Source: Cryomorphaceae bacterium (GTDB lineage: Bacteria; Bacteroidota; Bacteroidia; Flavobacteriales_G; Salibacteraceae). From it: 14,508 nucleotides of DNA. The notes beneath the pieces are model-generated. The model was not told the DNA's origin and did not search any database. It was given only the letters and a program-made list of their open reading frames with translations. The stretch is from contig PXEK01000024.1 of NCBI GenBank assembly GCA_003564735.1, forward strand, positions 1 through 14,508, in the 5' to 3' direction. This document shows, piece after piece, positions 8,317 to 14,508 of the stretch (its first letter is position 1; each line of letters starts with the position of its first letter). The position numbers were made by a program, and so were the translations under genes.

Positions 8317-8378
8317 AGTACATCGATTGAGGCATTATTCGGCTTCCGGAGATATTAAGGGATACTTCGATTTCAAAA

Positions 8379-8397
8379 ACCGGCTCGGTATGCCGGT
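8379..8397. other. GC-rich hairpin in the 8317-8550 gap
   Basis: ACCGGC and GCCGGT form a 6-bp stem with a 7-base loop, 62 bases after the T9SS protein stop. On the + strand no T run follows, so it is a poor terminator for that gene. On the minus strand it is followed by TTTTTG, but no minus-strand gene is known to need it. It may simply stabilise the mRNA 3' end. Confidence 0.3.
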
Positions 8398-8463
8398 GAA
8401 GCTTTGGAAACACGGCTAAACACTGACTCTTGTGAAATTCCTGCATCAACACATAACAATTTC

Positions 8464-8496
8464 CTAATTCACGGGTAAAAAACGGGTAACACCGGA
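8464..8496. promoter_or_regulatory. Three 11-bp direct repeats upstream of the atypical regulator gene (Pho-box-like)
   Basis: Units start at 8464, 8475 and 8486, read CTAATTCACGG, GTAAAAAACGG and GTAACACCGGA, and abut exactly. All share TAA at positions 2-4; the first two share ACGG at the end. OmpR/PhoB-family regulators bind as head-to-tail dimers to direct repeats of this period. The array ends 4 bases before a weak -7 element and 54 bases before the ATG. Confidence 0.45.
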
Positions 8497-8500
8497 GACT

Positions 8501-8508
8501 TAACATTG
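8501..8508 (+). promoter_or_regulatory. Weak -7 element for the atypical regulator gene
   Basis: TAACATTG differs from TAnnTTTG at one fixed position. It is the best candidate between the repeat array and the ATG at 8551. Confidence 0.3.
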
Positions 8509-8550
8509 CATTTACAAAAATGAAGTTAAACGTTCCGTTGATTACACCGA

Positions 8551-9264
8551 ATGAATACACGTGAAACCGAACTCTTAATAGCGTCTACTCGTAAAGCTAA
8601 CATAAGTTTATTCAAGGATATAGCAGGTGAGCTATCCTGCTTTCGTATGCGGTTTGCCTTAGATCCAAACACCGCAAAAGAAATTATTGACACCGTAAAA
8701 CCGAACATCGTTTTTTGCGATTTGCAACTACAATCCAACGGAAGTAATACAATAATAAAAAACTACGTTAACGGGTACCCACTTCCTGATTTTCTAATTT
8801 GCATCACGGCAACGGAAGAGGAAAGATATGCTGAGCGAAGTTTATTAAAAGAAGGTGCAGATGATTTCATTGTCACCCCCACATCCAAAAAATTACTTTT
8901 AAAAAAAATAGAAGCTCTAAGCAGGCGTATCCCCGGGCGTAAGGAAACTGAGGAAATCCCCCTTAGCGAGGACATAAGCTTAAGTCTGCAAGCATACACT
9001 GTGAATGTAAAAGGTACAGTGATAACTCTGCCAAAAATAGAATTTAACATTCTCAAGCTATTTGCCCTCAACCCGGGAAAAACATTTACGAGAGAAGAAA
9101 TAAGAAAGGAGATTTGGCCAAAAAGTAATGATGTTCATATTCGCACCGTTGATGTGCATATATACAACCTTCGAGCGAAAATTCTGCCCGAAATTATTCA
9201 AACCATTCAAAGAAAAGGGTACATGCTAAAAGGTACCCAACACAGTGAATTAACACGTCCTTAA
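8551..9264 (+). CDS. OmpR/PhoB-family response regulator with degenerate receiver domain
   Basis: A 237-residue protein with a receiver-like domain (~6-125) and a winged-helix DNA-binding domain (~137-230). The latter has the family pattern LPKIEFNILKLFALNPGKTF, IWPKSNDVHIRTVDVHIYNL and a final KGYML. In the receiver, the phosphoacceptor D57 (FCDLQL), T86 (ITAT) and GADDFIV are kept. However, the metal-binding acidic pair is replaced by S12-T13 (LLIASTRK, where the neighbouring regulator has LVVDDEE), and the conserved lysine is T109 (IVTP instead of IVKP). Such receivers usually cannot be phosphorylated normally and act through dimerisation or another signal. It lies 60 bases upstream of a canonical regulator gene, and its 3' end overlaps that gene's repeat array. 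The target genes are unknown. Only one ATG fits. Confidence 0.82.
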   Translation: MNTRETELLIASTRKANISLFKDIAGELSCFRMRFALDPNTAKEIIDTVKPNIVFCDLQLQSNGSNTIIKNYVNGYPLPDFLICITATEEERYAERSLLKEGADDFIVTPTSKKLLLKKIEALSRRIPGRKETEEIPLSEDISLSLQAYTVNVKGTVITLPKIEFNILKLFALNPGKTFTREEIRKEIWPKSNDVHIRTVDVHIYNLRAKILPEIIQTIQRKGYMLKGTQHSELTRP

Positions 9265-9282
9265 CACACACTTAATATTTAA
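9250..9282. promoter_or_regulatory. Three 11-bp direct repeats, Pho-box-like, upstream of the canonical regulator gene
   Basis: Hexamers TTAACA (9250), TTAACA (9261) and TTAATA (9272) recur at exactly 11 bases. TTAACA with 5-base spacers is the known Bacillus PhoP consensus, and 11-bp direct repeats are also the layout of PhoB boxes. Relative to the start point expected near 9310, the array covers about -60 to -28, replacing a -33 element. Its first unit and half of the second lie inside the last codons of the preceding gene. Binding by the regulator encoded at 9325 is inference. Confidence 0.6.
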
Positions 9283-9296
9283 GCGGGGTAAAACCG

Positions 9297-9304
9297 TAAT
9301 TTTG
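9297..9304 (+). promoter_or_regulatory. Bacteroidota -7 promoter element for the canonical regulator gene
   Basis: TAATTTTG matches TAnnTTTG in full, 14 bases after the repeat array and 20 bases before the ATG at 9325. Confidence 0.65.
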
Positions 9305-9324
9305 TTGCTGAAATAATACATGAA

Positions 9325-9999
9325 ATGAGTCATAAAATTTTAGTCGTTGATGATGAAGAAGACATTGTAGAATTTGTCTCATACAATCTAAAAAAAGAAG
9401 GTTTTGAGGTAGAAACCGCCACCAACGGAAAAGAGGCGCTGAAAAAAGCACGCTCACATAAACCTCACTTAGTGTTATTAGACGTAATGATGCCTGAGAT
9501 GGACGGTATTGAAACATGCAATGAAATGCGTCAATTGGAGTCTTTAAAAAATACTTTTATCGTATTTTTAACTGCGAGAGGTGAAGACTATTCCCAAATC
9601 GCGGGGTTTGATGCCGGTGCGGATGATTACATTGTAAAACCGGTGAAACCCAGAATTCTCATCAGCCGAATCAACGCCATGCTGCGCCGAGGGGTATCTG
9701 ATACTCCTCAAGAAAAAAATTTACACGGCGACCTACTCATCGACCGTGACCGATATATTGTACTGAAAAAAGGAGAAGAGCTGAATCTTCCCAAAAAGGA
9801 GTTTGAATTATTGAGCTTATTGCTCTCATCGCCGGGAAAGGTATTTAACCGTGACATCATTCTTTCCTCGGTTTGGGGTGATGATGTGGTAGTGGGTGAT
9901 CGCACCATAGATGTACACATTAGAAAGTTACGTGAAAAAATCGGTAGCGAATACATCAAGACCATAAAAGGGGTGGGATACAAATTTGAATCGAAGTAA
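9325..9999 (+). CDS. OmpR/PhoB-family response regulator, canonical (Pho-like)
   Basis: A 224-residue, full-length two-domain regulator. The receiver (1-120) has all catalytic residues: acidic pair D9-D10 (ILVVDDEED), phosphoacceptor D53 (LLDVMMPEMDG), T83 (FLTAR) and K105 (GADDYIVKP). The winged-helix domain (~130-224) has LPKKEFELLSLLLSSPGKVF, the recognition-helix segment DRTIDVHIRKLREKIG and a terminal KGVGYKFE. It is expected to be phosphorylated by the kinase encoded 176 bases downstream and to bind direct repeats. Its own promoter carries three TTAACA-like hexamers at 11-bp period, which points to autoregulation and a PhoB/PhoP-like assignment; no phosphate genes are in the window to confirm that. 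The nearby ATG at 9320 is followed by a stop after two codons, so 9325 is the start. Confidence 0.9.
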   Translation: MSHKILVVDDEEDIVEFVSYNLKKEGFEVETATNGKEALKKARSHKPHLVLLDVMMPEMDGIETCNEMRQLESLKNTFIVFLTARGEDYSQIAGFDAGADDYIVKPVKPRILISRINAMLRRGVSDTPQEKNLHGDLLIDRDRYIVLKKGEELNLPKKEFELLSLLLSSPGKVFNRDIILSSVWGDDVVVGDRTIDVHIRKLREKIGSEYIKTIKGVGYKFESK

Positions 10000-10090
10000 G
10001 CCCCTCCGTTTTTAACCCCGAAAATATAAATATATACTGCAGGCTGCTTTGAGTCCGAATGCTCAGCCAAATGTCATAAAACCATTTATC

Positions 10091-10107
10091 TTAACGGCTA
10101 CATAACC
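10091..10107. promoter_or_regulatory. Weak pair of repeat hexamers upstream of the kinase gene
   Basis: TTAACG (10091) and ATAACC (10102) keep the 11-base period of the stronger arrays at 8464 and 9250, but there is no third unit and similarity is modest. They lie 28 bases before a near-consensus -7 element. This could be chance. Confidence 0.2.
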
Positions 10108-10134
10108 TTTTTATAGGTTGTTGCAAAAAGTTCA

Positions 10135-10142
10135 TACTTTCG
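10135..10142 (+). promoter_or_regulatory. Near-consensus -7 element for the kinase gene
   Basis: TACTTTCG differs from TAnnTTTG at one position and lies 33 bases before the ATG at 10176. The 176-base gap after the regulator gene leaves room for a separate promoter, though read-through is also likely because no terminator is visible in the gap. Confidence 0.35.
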
Positions 10143-10175
10143 AAGCGTGAAAAGTCACAAAGGTTAACCAAGTTA

Positions 10176-11237
10176 ATGAAAGAAGGAACCCAAGAACAAA
10201 CTGCGCATTATTTCGCCTTGTACTTCACGGTTCTAACGGCGTTTGCCCTGTTACCCCTGATGTTAATTTACATCAACTCAGCTTGGCCTTGGGTGTATTT
10301 AATCGTGTTGCTTCCCGGTGTTTATTTTATATCGAAATACATATCTCAAAAGCTGATTGAGAACTTTATTGAAAGCCGCATCAATGTAATTTACAAAACC
10401 ATTCACAAGCTCAAGTCTAAAGAGAATGATACTATAAGCCCGGGAAAAGATATGATTAGCGAGATGAACCGAGAGGTTGAAGAATGGGCGCAAACCAATA
10501 AGGCTGAGTTAAGACAACTACGAAAAGAAGCCGACTTCAGAAAAGAGTTTATAGGCAATTTATCACATGAATTAAAAACGCCCATATTCTCCATTCAAGG
10601 CTATCTGCTCACATTATTGGAAGGCGGCTTAGAAGATAAACAAATTAATCGAAAATACCTGGAACGTGCCGATAAGAATTTAGATCGGCTCATTCACCTC
10701 ATTGATGAATTGGAAGAAGTTACCGAGCTTGAGTCAGGAATACAGCAAATTCATAAAGATAACTTCAATCTTTCACAACTGGTAAACGATGTGTTTGCTG
10801 AGGTGAGCTACAAAGCTGAAAAATCCGGTATTAAGCTCAAGCTTACCGCACAAGGTCCGCCCGTTTTTGCATACGGAGATGAACCTAAAATTGCCCGCGT
10901 ACTTACTAACCTCATTATGAATTCAATTAAATACGGAAAAGAAAACGGGGGTACCACTACCGTGAATTTCTTTGATTTAGACTACAAAGTATTGATAGAG
11001 ATTGAAGATGACGGTTTGGGAATTGCTCCCGAACATTTGCCGCGTCTTTTTGAACGCTTTTACCGTGTAGATAAATCTCGAGCCAGGCATATAGGCGGTT
11101 CCGGTCTGGGACTGGCCATTGTTAAGCATATTATTGAATCTCATGGTCAAACCGTAAACGTGCGTTCAAGTGAGGGACAAGGCTCAACCTTTTCATTTAC
11201 TTTGGAAAAAGGGAATAAAAACGGAAATAAAACATGA
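10176..11237 (+). CDS. Membrane sensor histidine kinase, PhoR-like, without a periplasmic sensor domain
   Basis: A 353-residue kinase. Two membrane helices (~13-33 and ~38-53) are joined by only a few residues, so there is no periplasmic sensing domain, and no PAS domain precedes the kinase core. A helical linker (~55-120) follows. The HisKA domain contains GNLSHELKTPIFSIQGYL with the phosphorylated histidine at H131. The HATPase domain shows the N box (N245, N249), the DDGLGI G1 box (~278-283), the LFERFYRVD F box and GGSGLGLAIVKHI. The sequence around H131 resembles PhoR/ResE-type kinases. It presumably phosphorylates the regulator encoded just upstream. The signal is probably sensed within the membrane or through a partner protein, which is inference. 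Its stop is followed by a terminator shared with the convergent isocitrate dehydrogenase gene. Confidence 0.88.
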   Translation: MKEGTQEQTAHYFALYFTVLTAFALLPLMLIYINSAWPWVYLIVLLPGVYFISKYISQKLIENFIESRINVIYKTIHKLKSKENDTISPGKDMISEMNREVEEWAQTNKAELRQLRKEADFRKEFIGNLSHELKTPIFSIQGYLLTLLEGGLEDKQINRKYLERADKNLDRLIHLIDELEEVTELESGIQQIHKDNFNLSQLVNDVFAEVSYKAEKSGIKLKLTAQGPPVFAYGDEPKIARVLTNLIMNSIKYGKENGGTTTVNFFDLDYKVLIEIEDDGLGIAPEHLPRLFERFYRVDKSRARHIGGSGLGLAIVKHIIESHGQTVNVRSSEGQGSTFSFTLEKGNKNGNKT

Positions 11238-11326
11238 TGGGATTTGGGTTTCACCCGCATCTTACATTAACATTTTCAAAACAGCGAGAGTCTTTCTTTA
11301 AAATTACCTCAACGTTTTTTTACAAC

Positions 11327-11358
11327 AAAAAAGGCAGTACAAATGCACTGCCTTTTTT
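11327..11358. terminator. Bidirectional Rho-independent terminator
   Basis: A perfect 12-bp stem, AAAAAAGGCAGT with ACTGCCTTTTTT, encloses an 8-base loop. Runs of six A and six T flank the GC core, so a T tract follows on either strand. It lies between the kinase gene (+, ends 11237) and the isocitrate dehydrogenase gene (-, ends 11380) and serves both. Confidence 0.92.
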
Positions 11359-11379
11359 CAAGCCTTATGTCATCGGTAA

Positions 11380-12834
11380 TTACTCTCCTTGACTTAAAGA
11401 GTAAGCACGTTCGCCGTCAAAAGAGCACAAATGCTCGGTTTTAATATAATCAAAACCTTCTTGGGCCACGGCTTGGAGCAACTCAACAATATCGGCGTGG
11501 GTCACTTCGCTACCCTCGGTTTTTGTAAACCTGCATCTCCAATGGTCGGTTGAAAAGGTTTCTTTCATGCCTTGAGGATAAACTTTCATACCTCGATTAC
11601 TGATAAGCTTAAGTGCCAATTTAGAAGTATTACACTTTTCTAAACGCTTACCAATAGTGTCGGGGTTGCGATTGTCTTCATCCCAATCGATAAACACATC
11701 CACACCTTCAATGGCCTTTTTACGTCTTGCACCTCGGGGCTTTAATTCAACCGTTGGAGGCTTGGCATTGGGATCGTACACTTTAGCATCAAACTTAACG
11801 GGTTTTTGACCCAATCTTTCAATAATGGCATCGGCAAACTCAGCAGTACCCACTTTTTTGGAGCTGTGTGCCTCACTGAAAATATCACCCGTATGAATGC
11901 CGTCTTCAAGTGTTTTCAACCATGCATTCTCAATTTTCTCAGCGTACTCGGTCATTCCCAAGTGTACCAACATCATGATAGCGCCGTTCAGTAATCCCGA
12001 GGGATTGGCCATATTTTTACCGGCAATATCGGGAGCGGAACCGTGTATAGCCTCGAACATCGCCACCGATTCTCCAACATTAGATGAACCTCCCAAACCT
12101 ACAGAGCCGGCAACTTCAGCCGCAATGTCTGAAATAATATCTCCGTAAAGGTTTAGCGAAACAATAACGTCAAACATTTCGGGGTGGTGAGCAATTTTTG
12201 CCGAACCGATATCAATAATCATATGGTCGGCTTCAATTTCGGGATACTCTGTCGCCACCTCTTTGAATACTTTATGGAATAAACCGTCGGCATGCTTCAT
12301 GATATTATCCTTAGTCATGCACGTTACCTTTTTACGGTTATTTGCTCGTGCATATTCAAAAGCATAACGAACAATTTTTTCGCATCCGGGTCTGGAAAGT
12401 AACTTCAGCACTTGTACTACCTCATCGGTTTGTTGGTGCTCAATACCGGCATATAAGTCCTCTTCATTTTCGCGAATAATCACCAAGTCCATTTTAGGGA
12501 AGTTACAATGAACGTAGGGTGTGTATGCTTTACAGGGACGCACGTTGGCAAAAAGTCCCATCGACTTTCGTACCGTTACATTCAAACTCTTAAAACCTCC
12601 ACCCTGCGGTGTAGTGATAGGGGCTTTGAGGAAAACCTTGTTTTTTCTCAAAACATCCCAGGCATTTTCTTCAATACCTGAAGATATACCGTTTAAATAA
12701 ACGCTTTCACCAATTTGGATTTCTTCATAATTCAAGGGGGCTCCCGCCGCTTCCAAAATTTTTAAAGTGGCGTCCATGATTTCAGGACCTATCCCGTCAC
12801 CTTTAGCTACGGTTATTGTTCGCTTTTCACTCAT
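11380..12834 (-). CDS. icd: Isocitrate dehydrogenase, long form; residues predict NAD rather than NADP use
   Basis: A 484-residue cytoplasmic TCA-cycle enzyme that oxidises isocitrate to 2-oxoglutarate and CO2. It begins with the family start (VAKGDGIGPEI). Substrate residues are intact: S83, N85, R89 (KSLNVTVRK), R99, R121 and Y128 (RENEEDLYAGIE), K175 (TKDN), and the metal-binding D232 and D236 (NLYGDIISD). Residues ~345-484 are the extra C-terminal domain of the Rickettsia/Thermus-type long enzymes (GVDVFIDWDEDNRNPDTIG onward). In the cofactor pocket, positions equivalent to E. coli K344, Y345, V351, Y391 and R395 read D269, I270, A276, G316 and S320; these are the residues of NAD-type enzymes. 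Automated pipelines usually call this family NADP-dependent. Its own promoter is at 12865-12872. Confidence 0.93.
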   Translation of the reverse strand: MSEKRTITVAKGDGIGPEIMDATLKILEAAGAPLNYEEIQIGESVYLNGISSGIEENAWDVLRKNKVFLKAPITTPQGGGFKSLNVTVRKSMGLFANVRPCKAYTPYVHCNFPKMDLVIIRENEEDLYAGIEHQQTDEVVQVLKLLSRPGCEKIVRYAFEYARANNRKKVTCMTKDNIMKHADGLFHKVFKEVATEYPEIEADHMIIDIGSAKIAHHPEMFDVIVSLNLYGDIISDIAAEVAGSVGLGGSSNVGESVAMFEAIHGSAPDIAGKNMANPSGLLNGAIMMLVHLGMTEYAEKIENAWLKTLEDGIHTGDIFSEAHSSKKVGTAEFADAIIERLGQKPVKFDAKVYDPNAKPPTVELKPRGARRKKAIEGVDVFIDWDEDNRNPDTIGKRLEKCNTSKLALKLISNRGMKVYPQGMKETFSTDHWRCRFTKTEGSEVTHADIVELLQAVAQEGFDYIKTEHLCSFDGERAYSLSQGE

Positions 12835-12864
12835 AATTGAAGTGTTTGAAATTTATATTGCGCG

Positions 12865-12872
12865 CAAAAGTA
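12865..12872 (-). promoter_or_regulatory. Bacteroidota -7 promoter element for the isocitrate dehydrogenase gene
   Basis: The minus strand reads TACTTTTG, identical to the elements before the dioxygenase and barrel-protein genes, 30 bases upstream of the ATG at 12834. A 10-bp palindrome, TTGCGCGCAA (12858-12867), overlaps its downstream edge; its meaning is unknown. Confidence 0.6.
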
Positions 12873-13039
12873 ATAACCACAACATGAATTTGAACGGCAT
12901 TTACCACAGTTTCTTATATCACATATTCCCAATATCATGTTTTCACCCGGTGTTGCATTAAGAAGACGCATACATAAACCCCAAAGTCTTTTTTGAAATG
13001 TAAGTTCGTCGGTTTGGCCAAAGATGTTATTATTGCATT

Positions 13040-13978
13040 ATGACTACATTCAGAACCGATTTAAAGTACAATGAAAATCACCCGCCGATAAAACGGGAGC
13101 ATCAGCTTTTATTTTCGGGTTCCTGTTTTGCCGAAAATTTAGGTGAAAAATTGGTTCAACTCAAATATGATGCGGTTGTAAACACGCATGGCGTCATATT
13201 CAACCCCATTCCTCTGCTCTATTTATTCATCGATGTGTTGAAAGATAAAAAACGTCATAAAGATGACTTTTTCATTAATGACGGTTTGTACCGCAACTTC
13301 TCGGGATCATCGAAATTATCAAACCCCGATTTACGAGAAACAATCCTCAATTGGAAACGGGCCGATGAAGAACTAAAAAACAAGTTACTCAACGCAAACC
13401 ACCTTTTCATTACTGCGGGAACGGCATTTCTTTACCGAAAGCGCGAAAACAAAGCGCCGGTAGCAAATTGCCATAAAAGGCCAAGCGACACTTTCACGAA
13501 ATCTTTGGCTGAAGTAAGTGAGATGTGCGAACTATTCACTCGTTTTGAGAATCTACTTCGAGAGAAAAATCCGAATATCAACATAATCATTACCGTTAGT
13601 CCTGTTAGACATTTACGTGATGGAATGATTGAAAATAACAGATCTAAAGCCCGGCTGATTGAATGGGCTCATCAAACCGCCGACAACTCAGGGGAAACGC
13701 TTTATTGGCCTGCTTATGAGTACCTCATGGACGATTTAAGAGATTACCGCTTTTATAATGAAGACATGATTCACCCTTCAAAAAGCGCAATTAACTACAT
13801 TTGGAATCAATTTTCTAATTGCTTCTTCACACAAAATGATAGAGGACTAAACAAGGAACTAAATAAGTTAATTTTCAATGCCGGGTTGAGAAAAAACGAT
13901 TCCACTAGAATAGAAAAAATTAAACTTTTGGAGAAAAAGTACAAGATTGACCTAGAACACTCATTAAATAGTCTGTAA
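13040..13978 (+). CDS. GSCFA-domain protein (SGNH-like hydrolase family)
   Basis: A 312-residue protein with no signal peptide. The family-naming motif is at residues 27-31 (FSGSCFAENLGEKL), with S28 as the expected nucleophile in an SGNH-hydrolase-like fold. A THGVIFNPIPL segment follows at ~49-59, an ITVSPVRHLRDG block lies in the middle, and DMIHPSKSAINYIW (D242, H245) near the end supplies the likely Asp/His of the active site. The family is common in Bacteroidota and some Proteobacteria; its substrates are not well established, and acyl-ester hydrolysis or transfer is an inference from the fold. The charged C-terminal ~45 residues look helical. It is divergent from the isocitrate dehydrogenase gene across 205 bases. 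The ATG at 13040 is the only reasonable start. Confidence 0.87.
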   Translation: MTTFRTDLKYNENHPPIKREHQLLFSGSCFAENLGEKLVQLKYDAVVNTHGVIFNPIPLLYLFIDVLKDKKRHKDDFFINDGLYRNFSGSSKLSNPDLRETILNWKRADEELKNKLLNANHLFITAGTAFLYRKRENKAPVANCHKRPSDTFTKSLAEVSEMCELFTRFENLLREKNPNINIIITVSPVRHLRDGMIENNRSKARLIEWAHQTADNSGETLYWPAYEYLMDDLRDYRFYNEDMIHPSKSAINYIWNQFSNCFFTQNDRGLNKELNKLIFNAGLRKNDSTRIEKIKLLEKKYKIDLEHSLNSL

Positions 13979-14056
13979 ACTACCGTACTGCAGCATATAC
14001 AAGCTATCGAGTTCAAGGCATTCTCATTTTGGACAAACAAATAAAGAAATTTTCCG

Positions 14057-14064
14057 TAATTTTG
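14057..14064 (+). promoter_or_regulatory. Bacteroidota -7 promoter element for the last gene
   Basis: TAATTTTG matches TAnnTTTG in full, 21 bases before the ATG at 14086. A TTTG at 14028-14031 lies upstream, but the 25-base spacer is longer than usual for a -33 element. Confidence 0.55.
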
Positions 14065-14085
14065 AGCGATTATTTAAACAGGTTT

Positions 14086-14508
14086 ATGAAAATACTTAGT
14101 TACACACTCACACTCATCACGCTACTCCTTTTAACGCTTCAACTACATTCCCAAACCGTTTACGAAGAATATTTTGACGGAGAAGTTTGGGTGAGTGTAA
14201 CCCCTGAGTATTACAACACACTAAAGATACGCAACCCTGAAGATATCGGTGCTGAGCAGCTTGACCTTCTCAGTGAGCGAAACTACTTGGATTATGACAT
14301 TACAAGAGTTCGACAGTCATTTCACGAACTGAAAGAAGGAAACTCAAAGCGTGTATTCAGAATTTACTTCAATCACGCCAATGACGTTGACTTACTTATT
14401 AGTGAATTAATTAGACGCCCTGAGGTTGAATTTGCAGAAAGGGTGCCTTTATTGAAAACCACATATATCCCCAATGATCTGCGTCCGTCCGGCGGTCAAA
14501 ACAACCAA
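14086..14508 (+). CDS. Start of a secreted protein, probably an S8 (subtilisin-like) peptidase; truncated by the window end
   Basis: The frame is open from the ATG at 14086 to the last base: 141 codons with no stop. Residues 1-23 are a signal peptide (MKILSYTLTLITLLLLTLQL core, likely cleavage near HSQ). The rest resembles the inhibitor-like prodomain and prodomain/catalytic junction of Bacteroidota secreted subtilases: an EEYFDGEVWV strand at the mature N-terminus, RVFRIYFNHANDVDLLISEL, then RRPEVEFAERVPL and a YIPNDL segment, where these proteins normally run into the catalytic domain. The Asp/His/Ser residues would lie beyond the window and cannot be checked. Many such proteins end in a T9SS sorting domain. 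Alternative: another secreted protein sharing this prodomain. Confidence 0.62.
   Translation, partial: MKILSYTLTLITLLLLTLQLHSQTVYEEYFDGEVWVSVTPEYYNTLKIRNPEDIGAEQLDLLSERNYLDYDITRVRQSFHELKEGNSKRVFRIYFNHANDVDLLISELIRRPEVEFAERVPLLKTTYIPNDLRPSGGQNNQ

Noticed and set aside
8309..8560. An 83-codon open frame on the minus strand in the gap before the atypical regulator gene
   Set aside because: It overlaps the ends of both flanking + strand genes, its sequence resembles no protein I know, it has no promoter, and the repeat array at 8464-8496 explains part of the gap better.
8521..8565. A 14-codon + strand frame overlapping the start of the atypical regulator gene, as a possible leader peptide
   Set aside because: Its length is within chance expectation, it has no runs of regulatory codons or attenuator hairpin, and nothing else supports translation.
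10147..10158. GTGAAAAGTCAC, a second Crp/Fnr-like inverted repeat before the kinase gene
   Set aside because: The spacer between half-sites is 4 bases instead of 6, and it lies downstream of the likely -7 element, so it does not fit an activator site.
8317..11237. The regulatory cluster as a horizontally acquired island
   Set aside because: No integrase, transposase, tRNA, flanking repeats or visible change in base composition or codon use marks its edges.
13028..13035. TATTATTG as a promoter for the GSCFA gene
   Set aside because: It has one mismatch and ends only 4 bases before the ATG, which would make the transcript essentially leaderless; no better element was found, so the promoter is left unassigned.

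Overview
The window looks like chromosomal DNA from a member of the Bacteroidota, most likely Flavobacteriia or a relative. The main reasons are a secreted protein with a type IX secretion (T9SS) type A C-terminal sorting domain, a GSCFA-family protein, Bacteroidota-style outer-membrane barrel and CTP-type peptidase tails, A/T-rich leaders with little Shine-Dalgarno sequence, and repeated matches to the Bacteroidota -7 promoter element TAnnTTTG upstream of genes on both strands. The genus cannot be fixed from this sequence.

Layout. (1) Positions 1-1994: the 3' end of an S41 (CTP-like) peptidase gene, followed after 2 bases by an O-antigen ligase (Wzy_C) family membrane protein. (2) 2070-3488: a persulfide dioxygenase/rhodanese fusion (CstB-like) behind a TAnnTTTG promoter and a perfect 14-bp GTGA-N6-TCAC palindrome placed where a Crp/Fnr-type activator would sit; it ends at a strong hairpin terminator. 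(3) 3585-4577 (-) and 4906-8316 (+): a coiled-coil plus outer-membrane beta-barrel protein and a large T9SS-exported multi-domain protein, divergent across a 328-bp gap. The gap holds a promoter for each and a small protein-like open frame without a good start. (4) 8551-11237 (+): a regulatory cluster of an OmpR/PhoB-type regulator with a degenerate receiver, a canonical PhoB/PhoP-type regulator, and a histidine kinase with only a short membrane sensor. Both regulator genes are preceded by three direct repeats of 11-bp period, resembling Pho boxes. (5) 11380-12834 (-): isocitrate dehydrogenase of the long (Rickettsia/Thermus-like) type, convergent with the kinase over a shared bidirectional terminator. 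(6) 13040-13978 (+): GSCFA-domain protein. (7) 14086-end (+): start of a secreted protein resembling the prodomain of Bacteroidota S8 (subtilisin-like) peptidases.

How it fits together. Most of the window is ordinary chromosomal content: envelope genes, sulfide detoxification, a TCA-cycle enzyme and secreted proteins. The least ordinary part is the two-component cluster. The phosphorylation-competent regulator and its kinase probably form a Pho-like pair; the repeats suggest that the regulator acts on its own promoter and on that of the adjacent atypical regulator. Two further points rest on residue or site reading: the isocitrate dehydrogenase carries NAD-type rather than NADP-type cofactor residues, and the persulfide dioxygenase gene probably answers to a Crp/Fnr-family protein. 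I saw no transposases, CRISPR arrays, tRNA or rRNA genes, or clear signs of recent transfer.
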